Positions 41,937 through 49,248 of a stretch of DNA of 64,000 nucleotides are shown piece by piece. Position 1 is the first letter of the stretch, and each line of letters starts with the position of its first letter. The DNA is from Bhargavaea ginsengi (GTDB taxonomy: Bacteria > Bacillota > Bacilli > Bacillales_A > Planococcaceae): positions 81,124 to 145,123 of the forward strand of contig NZ_FNZF01000006.1 in NCBI RefSeq assembly GCF_900109165.1, given 5' to 3'. Made by a program: the position numbers and the translations under genes. Under the pieces are notes generated by a model, which was not told where the DNA came from, searched no databases, and saw only the letters and a program-made list of their open reading frames with translations.

Positions 41937-43176
41937 GGCTGTTCAGCTTTTTATGTATCTGCTCCACCCGGTCTTTGTATGGAGTCCCGGGAAGGGAAGC
42001 GATACGCTCATGGACATCACGGATCAGGTCCAGCGCTTCACCCGTTTTACCTGTTGCCCAGAGGGATTCTGCTTTATAGGCTTCCCCCTCCATGAAAATC
42101 GACAGGTCGATCGGGTGATGGATGTACTCCCGCGGGACGAGTGCACGTTCAAACGCCTCGAGCGCTTCCTGGTGGTGGCCTAGTCCGGATAGTGCCTTTC
42201 CGACTTCAAGTGAAAGATAAGGCGAGTGGAGAGGGTCCGACAGGGCGGCAACCTTATCCTCCGGCCAATCCATGATTTGAAGGTGTGCTGAGGCATGGTC
42301 GTTACGGAAAGAGTTCAGTTCATGAACATCGAGAAACGCCAGAAAACCGCCGGCTTCCTTATCATCAGCAAACTCTGCGTATTGGCGAAGCTTTTTTCGG
42401 TAGTGTCCATATTCATCATCCATGCCTGCCATCAGCGCATGGACCGAAGCCAGGCGGTACCAGTCACTCATATGGTAGTAGAGATCATTTTCCCGGGAAA
42501 ACGCAAGGGCGCTTTCCATGACCGACATCGCTTCTTCCGTTTGGCCGACTGCATATAGAAGGACGGCCTGGAGGTAATCAAAGTCAAGACGGGTCATCGG
42601 TTCGATGAACAGTCTCCTTTCTTCGATGGCTTTCCGTTCTTTGAGCATCACCCCGAGCGCACGATCATAGTCACGCTCCGTAAAGTGCACCTGGGCGCGG
42701 AACATTCCGATTGCGGCGCGTCTTGGGATGATGTTCAGCGAATCATAGATGGCGGCTGCCCGGTCGATCGGTTCTTCCCATCCGTCTTCCTCCAGGTAAT
42801 GGAGGGACCGCCCGTACATTTCCAGCAGCCTGCCGGATTCGTATCCTTCTCCCATTTGGCCGATATGTGGTCTGACGAGATTTACGAGGCGTTGTCTGGC
42901 TTCCTTCGCCCCCTCATCAATCAGCCTGACCGAAGCATATTCCTCTGCCTGGTCCAACAGCCCCTTCAGTTCTTCACGGCTGCTTTCCTCAAGCAGGTCG
43001 GAGGGGGATACGTTCAGCTGGGCAGCAATATGTGTCAGGCTCTCCATCGAGGGCTTGGCCTTGTTGTTTTCAATCAGGGAAAGCATCCCCTTCGACATTT
43101 TGTCGCCGGCCAGTTCCTGCAGGGTCATCTTACGGTTTTTTCGCAGCCGGCGAATTCGTTCACCCAATGTATCCAA
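41932..43176 (-). CDS. HTH-TPR transcriptional regulator (RNPP/Rgg-like architecture)
   Basis: 414 residues. Residues 1-62 are an XRE-type helix-turn-helix (LGERIRRLRKNRKMTLQELA; LSLIENNKAKPSMESLTHIA). The rest is helical with TPR-like repeats (YLEEDGWEEPIDRAAAIYDS; LEAFERAL), as in PlcR, Rgg and NprR regulators that sense peptides. No obvious cognate pheromone gene follows it. The TTG at 43176 is used because GGAGG lies ten bases upstream. Its promoter is covered by one copy of a 17-bp operator that also lies at two promoters reading toward the MFS gene, so autoregulation and control of that gene are likely. Confidence 0.85.
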   Translation of the reverse strand: MDTLGERIRRLRKNRKMTLQELAGDKMSKGMLSLIENNKAKPSMESLTHIAAQLNVSPSDLLEESSREELKGLLDQAEEYASVRLIDEGAKEARQRLVNLVRPHIGQMGEGYESGRLLEMYGRSLHYLEEDGWEEPIDRAAAIYDSLNIIPRRAAIGMFRAQVHFTERDYDRALGVMLKERKAIEERRLFIEPMTRLDFDYLQAVLLYAVGQTEEAMSVMESALAFSRENDLYYHMSDWYRLASVHALMAGMDDEYGHYRKKLRQYAEFADDKEAGGFLAFLDVHELNSFRNDHASAHLQIMDWPEDKVAALSDPLHSPYLSLEVGKALSGLGHHQEALEAFERALVPREYIHHPIDLSIFMEGEAYKAESLWATGKTGEALDLIRDVHERIASLPGTPYKDRVEQIHKKLNSL

Positions 43177-43205
43177 AAAGGGAACACCTCCAATCATCGT
43201 GCATA

Positions 43206-43222
43206 GTTTAATTGTATTAAAC
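43206..43222. promoter_or_regulatory. Operator copy 1, over the regulator promoter
   Basis: GTTTAATTGTATTAAAC, a perfect GTTTAAT-N3-ATTAAAC palindrome. It covers the -10 box of the minus-strand promoter TTCACA (43234-43239), 17 bp, TACAAT (43211-43216). Confidence 0.8.
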
Positions 43223-43228
43223 AAATGC

Positions 43229-43276
43229 TTGCTTGTGAAGAGGAGGCATGTTATATTTTGTTTAATAAGATTAAAC
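43229..43276 (+). promoter_or_regulatory. Promoter and operator copy 2, ahead of the decayed MFS paralog
   Basis: TTGCTT (43229-43234), 17-bp spacer, TATATT (43252-43257), followed at once by GTTTAATAAGATTAAAC (43260-43276), a perfect palindrome at the expected transcription start, hence a repression site. An intact AAGGAGG follows at 43277-43283. Confidence 0.75.
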
Positions 43277-43291
43277 AAGGAGGAGAACAGC

Positions 43292-43468
43292 ATAGAACAT
43301 TCCATGAGTCTGCGCCAGGCAACTTCACTTTTCTTAAGGGTTCTTGCAAGCAAATTCATTTTAACATCCGGACAGCAAAACACATATGTAAAACCCGTAA
43401 TCAAACCGTCCTACTATGAGATGGATAAGTCAGGTGCGGAAGTGTTGAAACCACGACGTTGGATGTAA
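43292..43468 (+). pseudogene. Decayed N-terminal fragment of an MFS transporter paralog, start codon ATA
   Basis: The frame aligns from its first codon with the intact MFS gene at 43574: (I)EHSMSLRQAT against MEQAVKLRRAT, then LASKFI against MASKLI and G-Q-TYV against G-Q-YTF. The expected start codon is ATA instead of ATG, although AAGGAGG sits eight bases upstream. After about 30 codons the hydrophobic helix is lost (KPVIKPSYYEMDKSG) and a stop follows. An ATG at 43304 opens a 54-codon frame but is too far from the binding site. A real short peptide cannot be fully excluded. Confidence 0.65.
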
Positions 43469-43489
43469 GTTTATTTTTTTGTTGTGTAA

Positions 43490-43541
43490 GTTTAATTAGA
43501 TTTAACTTTTTCTTGTTTCAGGAAAAACGTGGTGCTATGAT
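43490..43541 (+). promoter_or_regulatory. Promoter and operator copy 3 of the MFS gene
   Basis: TTGTTT (43513-43518), 17-bp spacer, TATGAT (43536-43541) with an upstream TGC (extended -10). GTTTAATTAGATTTAAC (43490-43506) lies just above the -35 box and differs from the palindrome by one base. This position would suit an activator, unlike copies 1 and 2. Confidence 0.75.
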
Positions 43542-43573
43542 TTAGTTAATGATTATAGTGAGGAGCGAAAATT

Positions 43574-44893
43574 ATGGAACAGGCAGTGAAACTCCGCCGC
43601 GCTACCTATCACATCTGGACGTTCATGGCGAGTAAGCTGATATCGGCATTTGGTGCCCAGGTCTATACGTTTGCCATCAGTTTTTACATCCTCCAGCTCA
43701 CAGGATCTGCGACGAGCTTTGCGATGAACCTGATTTGCAGCATCCTTCCGCGTACGATCGCAGCACCGTTTGCCGGCTATGCCGCAGACCGCTGGCCGAA
43801 GAAAACAATCGTCCTGACGGCCCAGGGGGCAATTGTGCTGTCTGTCGGTGGATTGCTTGCGGTCAGCATGACATATGGACTTTCGCTTCCCGCAATCTAT
43901 GCTACGACTGCCGTCATCTCGCTGGCGGCATCGTTTTCCGGAGTCGCGTTTTCCGCGGCGATCACCGGACTGGTCGATGAGGCGCGTATCCAGAAAGCGA
44001 TGTCGCTGAACCAGATGTCGATTTCAATTGCCGCCATCGGAGCGCCTGCGGTGGGCGGGCTGCTGTACGGTACGGTTTCGATGAACCTGTTCCTCATCCT
44101 TTTCATGGCGGCGGAAGCCGTAGCGCTCCTTTTGGAGGCGACGATGAATTTCCGCCTGTTTAACCGCAAGGCGGATGCCGGGGAGGAGACCGGAGAAGGC
44201 CATGTGAATGAGAAGCTCCTGCAGAGCATGAAGGCCGGCCTGGACTACTTGAAGACACAGCCGATCATCATGTCCATCATCTGGATCTCGCTGTTCATCA
44301 ACTTCCTGTTCGGAGCTTTTCAGGTCGGCTATTCTTACATCCTCATCGAAAAGATGAAAATGGCTTCAGAGCACTTCGGCCTGACGGAAGGGGCTTTTGC
44401 GGTCGGAATGCTCCTCATGTCGGTATACCTGAGTGTCAGGAAAGAAGTGAAGTATCCGCTTCTCGTCTCCAAGTGGGGCATTGTCACGATGGGGCTGATT
44501 ATGGCGTCAGTCGCTCTTCCGCTGATGGTAAGCCTCCCGTATATGGCGCTTTTCATTTTCTATGCGACGGTCATGTTCGCTTTCGGGCTGGTCATGATTC
44601 TCGTCAACACACCGATCCAGGTCATGATGCAAAAGCGTGTGGATGACGACTACAAAGGTCGGGTTTTCGCCATCCTGGAAACGATGGCGATGGCCCTTAT
44701 GCCACTCGGGACTGTACTGTACGGTTTTCTGTACGATCTGCTTCCGGCAGAGTGGATCCTCATGGTGTCAGCGGCCGTGCTGATCGTTGTTGTCTTGACC
44801 CTGGCGCGTCCGTCTGTGGTGCGGAAAGCGCATCCTGAACTTGTCCGGAAGCGCCCCGGAGGTCCGAAGAACCCGGCCCCTGCAACAAAATAG
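43574..44893 (+). CDS. MFS transporter (MFS_3 type), target of the HTH-TPR regulator
   Basis: 439 residues with about 12 helices. The opening block KLISAFGAQVYTFAISFYIL and the loop FAGYAADRWPKKTIVL are typical of the MFS_3 group that includes macrolide-efflux-like and siderophore-export proteins. The C-terminal tail is basic and Pro-rich (KRPGGPKNPAPATK). The operator arrangement ties it to the divergent regulator. A drug or peptide is a plausible substrate, but this is inference. Confidence 0.9.
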   Translation: MEQAVKLRRATYHIWTFMASKLISAFGAQVYTFAISFYILQLTGSATSFAMNLICSILPRTIAAPFAGYAADRWPKKTIVLTAQGAIVLSVGGLLAVSMTYGLSLPAIYATTAVISLAASFSGVAFSAAITGLVDEARIQKAMSLNQMSISIAAIGAPAVGGLLYGTVSMNLFLILFMAAEAVALLLEATMNFRLFNRKADAGEETGEGHVNEKLLQSMKAGLDYLKTQPIIMSIIWISLFINFLFGAFQVGYSYILIEKMKMASEHFGLTEGAFAVGMLLMSVYLSVRKEVKYPLLVSKWGIVTMGLIMASVALPLMVSLPYMALFIFYATVMFAFGLVMILVNTPIQVMMQKRVDDDYKGRVFAILETMAMALMPLGTVLYGFLYDLLPAEWILMVSAAVLIVVVLTLARPSVVRKAHPELVRKRPGGPKNPAPATK

Positions 44894-44999
44894 ACACGAA
44901 TCAGAGTGCCGGACGGGTGATGAAGCCCGTCCGGTTTCTTACTAGCAAGATTTTCCTCTATAATGAACCCAAAGAAGTGACTCGGATGGGGGATCATCA

Positions 45000-46661
45000 A
45001 TGAAGATGGAAGGCCTTGGCTTACTGGAACGGGTATTATCGGATGGGCTCGGCGAGATGCTGTTTGTTGTAAGCGGGAAGCGCAACGGAGAGTTCAAGTT
45101 TGAGTGGATCAATCGACCCGCCCGTGAAAACTTTGGCTTCGGAGAAGAGGCTATCGGCAGCAATGTCCGTGACGTGCTTGGCGATCAAGTCGGTGGGCTT
45201 CTCACAGAGCGTTATAGGGAAGTTGCCGAGAGCGGAGGGCAGGCGGTCTATGAAGATCACTTTTATACTCCGGACGGAGCTGAATGGTTTACGGAAGTGA
45301 CATTGACGCCGCTACCCGAAGAAAGGGATGTTCGTTATATCGCTGTGCTCGCCAAGGATATCACGGGCAGGAAACAAGGGGAGTTCATGCGGCGGGGGAT
45401 GATCCGCCGCCTTGAGGAAAGCACTTCCCGCTTCCGGGCACTATTCGAGAATAATGGCGACGCCGTACTGGAACTTGATCCGGCAGGTGTGATCATTGAG
45501 GCAAATACGGCAGCTCTCCGACTTTTAGGGCTTTCAAGCGAAGCCCTTGACGGCAAATTATTTTCCGGTCTTATTCCGGAGCAGGATCGCTGCATGGCAG
45601 AAGCGGCTTTTAGTCTGGCGGCAGATGGCCGGCTTCAGGATGTGCGGGTCAATGTCATGACCGAAAATGGCGGGCTAGTGGGCTGCCTGCTGAAGTTCAC
45701 ACCGATTGACCGTGATGGAAAGCCGATCGGCTATTATGCAAACTTGAAGGATATGCGTGAACTCGACAAATTGGCTGATCTTTATCTGGAAAGCCAGAAC
45801 CAGTTTAAGATTATTGCCGATAACGTGAGAGACGTCATCGTCACAATCGACGGCAGTTGGCGGCTGTTGTACGCCTCGCCGTCCGCAAAGCCCCAATACG
45901 GTTACGAAGTGGACGATGTCGTCGGAAAAGCTACGGAGGATCTGATCCATCCGGATGACTTCCCGGATTTGGTCAGGGGATATAAAGAAATTCTTGAAGG
46001 CCGTCATATCTTCCGCATTCGTCTCCGGGTTCTCCATAAGAACGGGGATTGGATTTGGTCCGAACTCAATGCGTCCCCCGTCCGCGGACCGGACGGTGAA
46101 TTCCTGCATATGGTCATCGTCGTCCGGGACATCAGCAGGCAGAAAGCGGAGGAAGAGCGCCTCGAGCATTATGCTTATCATGACCAGCTGACCGGCCTGC
46201 CGAACCGGCGACTGTTCCTGAACCGGTTGGAGGATCGGGTGAACGAGTATCACCGGACGGGCCGTCCATTCGCCGTCGCCCTGATGGACCTTGACCGCTT
46301 CAAGAAGGTCAACGACACTTGGGGCCACAGCGTCGGGGATGATGTGATCCGTGCATTTAGCCACCGCATTGAAGATGCGGCAGACCATGTCCTGGCGGCC
46401 CGCTTCGGCGGTGACGAGTTTGTCATCCTCATTGCGGACTGCTCGACCCACGCGCAAGCCGAAATGCTTGCCGGCCGCATCATCGCTGCCCTCAAGGAGC
46501 CGATCGTCGCCGGCGGGCATGTGATTCCTGTCAGCACCAGCATCGGCATCGCCTTTGCCGCTCCGGGCCGCACCACCACCGATGTTCTGCTGAAGCTCGC
46601 AGACCGGTCCATGTACGAGGCCAAGCAGGAAGGCCCGAACCGGTACCGGATTGTGGAGTGA
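45000..46661 (+). CDS. Diguanylate cyclase with three PAS domains
   Basis: 553 residues: PAS 1 (15-125), PAS 2 (145-250, FRALFENNGDAVLELDPAG), PAS 3 (268-380, VIVTIDGSWRLLYASPS with a PAC-like end) and GGDEF (385-550). The active-site signature RFGGDEFVIL (near 470) is intact, as are DQLTGLPNRRLF and MDLDRFKKVND, so c-di-GMP synthesis is expected. The RxxD inhibitory site normally just before the signature is absent. No transmembrane segment: a cytosolic sensor. ATG with GGGGGA upstream. Followed by repeat array 5. Confidence 0.93.
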   Translation: MKMEGLGLLERVLSDGLGEMLFVVSGKRNGEFKFEWINRPARENFGFGEEAIGSNVRDVLGDQVGGLLTERYREVAESGGQAVYEDHFYTPDGAEWFTEVTLTPLPEERDVRYIAVLAKDITGRKQGEFMRRGMIRRLEESTSRFRALFENNGDAVLELDPAGVIIEANTAALRLLGLSSEALDGKLFSGLIPEQDRCMAEAAFSLAADGRLQDVRVNVMTENGGLVGCLLKFTPIDRDGKPIGYYANLKDMRELDKLADLYLESQNQFKIIADNVRDVIVTIDGSWRLLYASPSAKPQYGYEVDDVVGKATEDLIHPDDFPDLVRGYKEILEGRHIFRIRLRVLHKNGDWIWSELNASPVRGPDGEFLHMVIVVRDISRQKAEEERLEHYAYHDQLTGLPNRRLFLNRLEDRVNEYHRTGRPFAVALMDLDRFKKVNDTWGHSVGDDVIRAFSHRIEDAADHVLAARFGGDEFVILIADCSTHAQAEMLAGRIIAALKEPIVAGGHVIPVSTSIGIAFAAPGRTTTDVLLKLADRSMYEAKQEGPNRYRIVE

Positions 46662-46672
46662 GAGCTGTCCGG

Positions 46673-46777
46673 CAACGAAAGACCAGGCCAGGTTGCCGAA
46701 AGGCCAGGCAGCGGCAACGAGTGTCCAAGTGGAACTAATGGGAGTCCAAGCAATTATAGCGAGAGTCCGATAGTCCG
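46673..46777 (+). repeat. Array 5: five 21-bp repeats with core CGAGAGTCCAAG
   Basis: Units begin at 46673, 46694, 46715, 46736 and 46757. The conserved middle reads CGAAAGACCAGG, CGAAAGGCCAGG, CGAGTGTCCAAG, TGGGAGTCCAAG and CGAGAGTCCGAT; flanks vary. The array lies between the cyclase stop and a terminator shared with the convergent MFS gene. Confidence 0.85.
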
Positions 46778-46799
46778 GCGCAACGCAGCCACAATCAGA

Positions 46800-46836
46800 A
46801 AAAGCCGCTCCGGAAAAATCCGGAGCGGCTTTCAAA
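46800..46836. terminator. Terminator between the cyclase and MFS genes
   Basis: AAAGCCGCTCCGG / CCGGAGCGGCTTT stem with T-rich flank on the minus strand. Confidence 0.85.
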
Positions 46837-46838
46837 TA

Positions 46839-48005
46839 TCAGGCGGCAGATTCCCGCAATGATTTCCCTGATTTCCTGTAAAGGACGATCAGCGCCACTG
46901 AGAGTACGGCAAGTGCGGCAGAAATCCAGTAGACGCCGTCCGGCATCTGAGTGAACAGCCAAGTGAAAAGGAGCGGTCCCGCGATGCGTCCCACGTTATC
47001 CATGGAGTAGCTCATGCCGGCGGCGGTACCGTATCGGCCGCCAGATTCCTTCGTGGTGAGTGACACAAGGACCGTGCGCGCAAGTGCATTCCCGGCCGTG
47101 AACACACAGAGGGAGAGCCCCGCCCAGAACAGGCTGCCTGTGAATACCAGAAGGACAAGCCCTGCAGCGGTAATGATCTGGGCAATCATGATGACCTTTG
47201 TTTCCATGCCGTCCTTGACCCGGCGGACGACGCCTCCCTGGATAGCCGCATCGACCAGACCGCTAAAGAGGAACAAGTAACCGATCTGTTTCGGTGTGAT
47301 TTCGATCTTGTGAATCTGGAAAAGCTGGAACGTCGCTTCGATGCCGGCGAGGAGGAAGGTCACCATGAACGACATCAGGAACAGGTAGCGTACGCGGTAG
47401 CCCCAAAGCCGGCTTGCCCCTTCTGGAACAATCGCGCGCTTTTTCGCTTCGCCCTTTCGTTCCGGCTCCTTCAGGACAGCCATGGCGTAAACGAGCAGGA
47501 TCAGGACAAGGATGCCCGAAGCGGTAAATGGAAGCGACAGGCGGATGTCACCAAGGATTCCGCCGATTGCCGGACCAAAGATAAAGCCGAGGCCGATCGA
47601 CATGCCGAGGAGTCCCATGTACTTGTTGCGGTTCTCCTCATCTGTCAGGTCAGCGACAAAGCCGGTGACTGCAGTGTAAAGCGCACCAGAGAACAGTCCG
47701 CCGATCACTCTGGACAGGTACATCAGCGCAAGGGAATCGGTAAACGCCGCAAACAGGAAAAAGCTCAGGCTGAAGCCGGCGAGCCCGATTGCAATCAGCT
47801 TCTTGCGGCCGGTCCGGTCGGAATATGCCCCCCAAAGCGGAGCGGTAAAAAAAGATGCCAGCGCATAGACGGTCAGGAGACCGCCGACATGCATCTCATC
47901 AAAACCCTGCGCCACGACAACCTCGGGCAGCACCGGGATGATGATTCCGAATCCCAGATAGACGAAAAACTGGACGGACATGAGTAGGAGAATTGATTTT
48001 TTCAT
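46839..48005 (-). CDS. MFS drug-efflux type transporter
   Basis: 388 residues, 12 predicted helices. It carries the loop 2-3 motif GAYSDRTGRKKLI and the antiporter motif C-like GFIFGPAIGGILG, which together mark proton-driven multidrug exporters of the DHA1 type (TetA/NorA-like). Substrate unknown. The ATG at 48005 is preferred over the TTG just upstream; the ribosome binding site is weak. No regulator gene is adjacent. Confidence 0.88.
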   Translation of the reverse strand: MKKSILLLMSVQFFVYLGFGIIIPVLPEVVVAQGFDEMHVGGLLTVYALASFFTAPLWGAYSDRTGRKKLIAIGLAGFSLSFFLFAAFTDSLALMYLSRVIGGLFSGALYTAVTGFVADLTDEENRNKYMGLLGMSIGLGFIFGPAIGGILGDIRLSLPFTASGILVLILLVYAMAVLKEPERKGEAKKRAIVPEGASRLWGYRVRYLFLMSFMVTFLLAGIEATFQLFQIHKIEITPKQIGYLFLFSGLVDAAIQGGVVRRVKDGMETKVIMIAQIITAAGLVLLVFTGSLFWAGLSLCVFTAGNALARTVLVSLTTKESGGRYGTAAGMSYSMDNVGRIAGPLLFTWLFTQMPDGVYWISAALAVLSVALIVLYRKSGKSLRESAA

Positions 48006-48103
48006 CAAGATGACCCGCTTTCAGGAAAAACATGTGATGCGTCCATTCTACTCCGCAGAGTGGGGGAGTGACAAATAAAGGCGGCATCGGCGCATAGATT
48101 GGC

Positions 48104-48166
48104 GAATGTGATAATTGGAATTTTGAAAGTGACGAATGGAGTGCTGAAAGTGATGAATCAGAGGGA
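48104..48166 (+). repeat. Array 6: three 21-bp repeats with core GAAAGTGACGAAT
   Basis: Units begin at 48104, 48125 and 48146: GAATGTGATAATT, GAAAGTGACGAAT and GAAAGTGATGAAT. The array lies between two minus-strand genes, yet the core reads on the plus strand, as in arrays 3 and 7. Confidence 0.85.
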
Positions 48167-48203
48167 GAGAGTGGGTTGCATGAACGACGTCCCTGCGTAC
48201 CTC

Positions 48204-48236
48204 AAAAAAGCCACCCTCCAATCGGAGAGCGGCTTT
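48204..48236 (-). terminator. Terminator of csoR-copZ
   Basis: On the minus strand AAAGCCGCTCTCC, loop GATT, GGAGGGTGGCTTT and T residues. Confidence 0.75.
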
Positions 48237-48264
48237 GCATTTCATCCAGTCCCTAAACCGTTTG

Positions 48265-48474
48265 TTACTTTACGTCGTAGCCCTGTTCTTCGATTGCATC
48301 CTTGATCTGCTGGTCGTTTACAATGTCTTCATTATAGGCGACTTCCACGGTGCCCGCTTCAAGGTTGACCTTTACAGTATCCGCGCCGTTTAGTGCGCGG
48401 ACCGCATTTTCAACAGAGTTGACACAGTGGTTGCAGCTCATGCCTTCCACCTGCAGTACAAGATTGGTTGCCAT
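48265..48474 (-). CDS. copZ: Copper chaperone CopZ
   Basis: 69-residue HMA-domain protein. The metal loop is EGMSCNHCVNSV with Cys14 and Cys17, and the fold ends EEQGYDVK. It carries Cu(I) to the P-type exporter CopA in the cytosol. It lies 14 bases after csoR in the same operon. The exporter gene copA, usually third in this operon, is absent here. Confidence 0.95.
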   Translation of the reverse strand: MATNLVLQVEGMSCNHCVNSVENAVRALNGADTVKVNLEAGTVEVAYNEDIVNDQQIKDAIEEQGYDVK

Positions 48475-48488
48475 TATGGATCTCCTCC

Positions 48489-48812
48489 TTATTTTCTCAT
48501 CAGTTTTTGGATGGTGACGGTCAGTTCATCAAGCACTTCGTCGTCGCCTTCAAGCAGCCGGTCGCGGACACACCCTTTCAGGTGTCCGTCAAGGAGGATC
48601 CGTGCGACGCTGTTGAGCGCAGACTGGGTCGCCGCGAGCTGGGTGATTACATCGTCGCAGTACACATCCCGCTCGATCATCCCGCGGATGCCGCGCACCT
48701 GGCCTTCGATCCGGTTAAGCCGGGTGGCGAGGTTTTTCTTTACCTCCGGCGTCTGGTGGCTTTTCCGGCAGGACTCGTCCTGAACTGGAATTTCCATTGG
48801 CTCGGTCGTCAA
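48489..48812 (-). CDS. csoR: Copper-sensing repressor CsoR
   Basis: 107 residues. The Cu(I) triad Cys52, His77 and Cys81 (YCDDV; DGHLKGC) has the same spacing as B. subtilis CsoR (45, 70, 74), so copper rather than formaldehyde (FrmR) or sulfide (CstR) sensing is expected. The TTG start has GGAGG nine bases upstream. The promoter at 48839-48864 holds the matching operator. Confidence 0.94.
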   Translation of the reverse strand: MTTEPMEIPVQDESCRKSHQTPEVKKNLATRLNRIEGQVRGIRGMIERDVYCDDVITQLAATQSALNSVARILLDGHLKGCVRDRLLEGDDEVLDELTVTIQKLMRK

Positions 48813-48838
48813 TGGGCACCGCCTCCTTTGCTGTTTTT

Positions 48839-48864
48839 ATTATACCAATAAGGGGTATGCGGAC
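48839..48864 (-). promoter_or_regulatory. csoR promoter with CsoR-like operator
   Basis: On the minus strand a TTGTCC -35 box, 16-bp spacer, TATAAT (48839-48844). The dyad ATACC-N7-GGTAT with four G (plus strand ATACCAATAAGGGGTAT, 48842-48858) fills the spacer and resembles CsoR sites (TACCCY/RGGGTA). Copper-dependent autoregulation is inferred. Confidence 0.7.
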
Positions 48865-49058
48865 AAACAATTTGAACTCCGTTTATTCAGAATAAAATAT
48901 TTACTTGATGGCAACAATTGTAACAGGATTGAAAGATTTGAGACAGTGGGCCGGTGGTATAGTAAGGATGTGTATATAGAACGTTCGGCATCATCCATTT
49001 TTAAAGCAACTTTCCCCCGGTTGCCGCGTCATATTGAAGGAAGGAAGAGGTGGAACGG

Positions 49059-49196
49059 ATGGCCCAGAAACAGGACGTCAAGACGATTGCAGAGCGGATT
49101 ACAGCATTAGGCATACCCGTGACGCTGACCAAGTCGCGCCTCGATTTGCTGAAAGCTCTTGCGCCGCCCTCTGGCTCCCAGGCACCCACGACCTAA
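49059..49196 (+). CDS. 45-residue conserved small protein (Lmo0850-like)
   Basis: Frame from ATG to TAA: starts MAQKQDVKTIAERITALG, then VTLTKSRLDLLKALAPP. AGAGGTGG lies about eight bases upstream, and a strong terminator follows. The TKSRL-D-LKAL pattern recalls the short Lmo0850-type proteins of Firmicutes; this is from memory and not certain. Cytosolic, helical, function unknown. Confidence 0.65.
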   Translation: MAQKQDVKTIAERITALGIPVTLTKSRLDLLKALAPPSGSQAPTT

Positions 49197-49205
49197 GCTT
49201 CATAA

Positions 49206-49248
49206 AAGCTCCCGCCTCAGTGATGAGAGGCGGGAGCTTTTTGTACCT
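49206..49248. terminator. Bidirectional terminator (45-residue protein gene / rodA)
   Basis: AAAGCTCCCGCCTC / GAGGCGGGAGCTTT-type stem with one bulge, followed by T residues. Confidence 0.85.

Noticed and set aside
41932-43404. A longer form of the HTH-TPR regulator starting at 43404
   Set aside because: The extra part crosses the operator and promoter region and the MFS relic, and has no family similarity; the TTG at 43176 has a proper GGAGG.
46662-46838. A short coding gene within array 5
   Set aside because: The sequence is explained by the 21-bp repeats; frames are short and lack binding sites.
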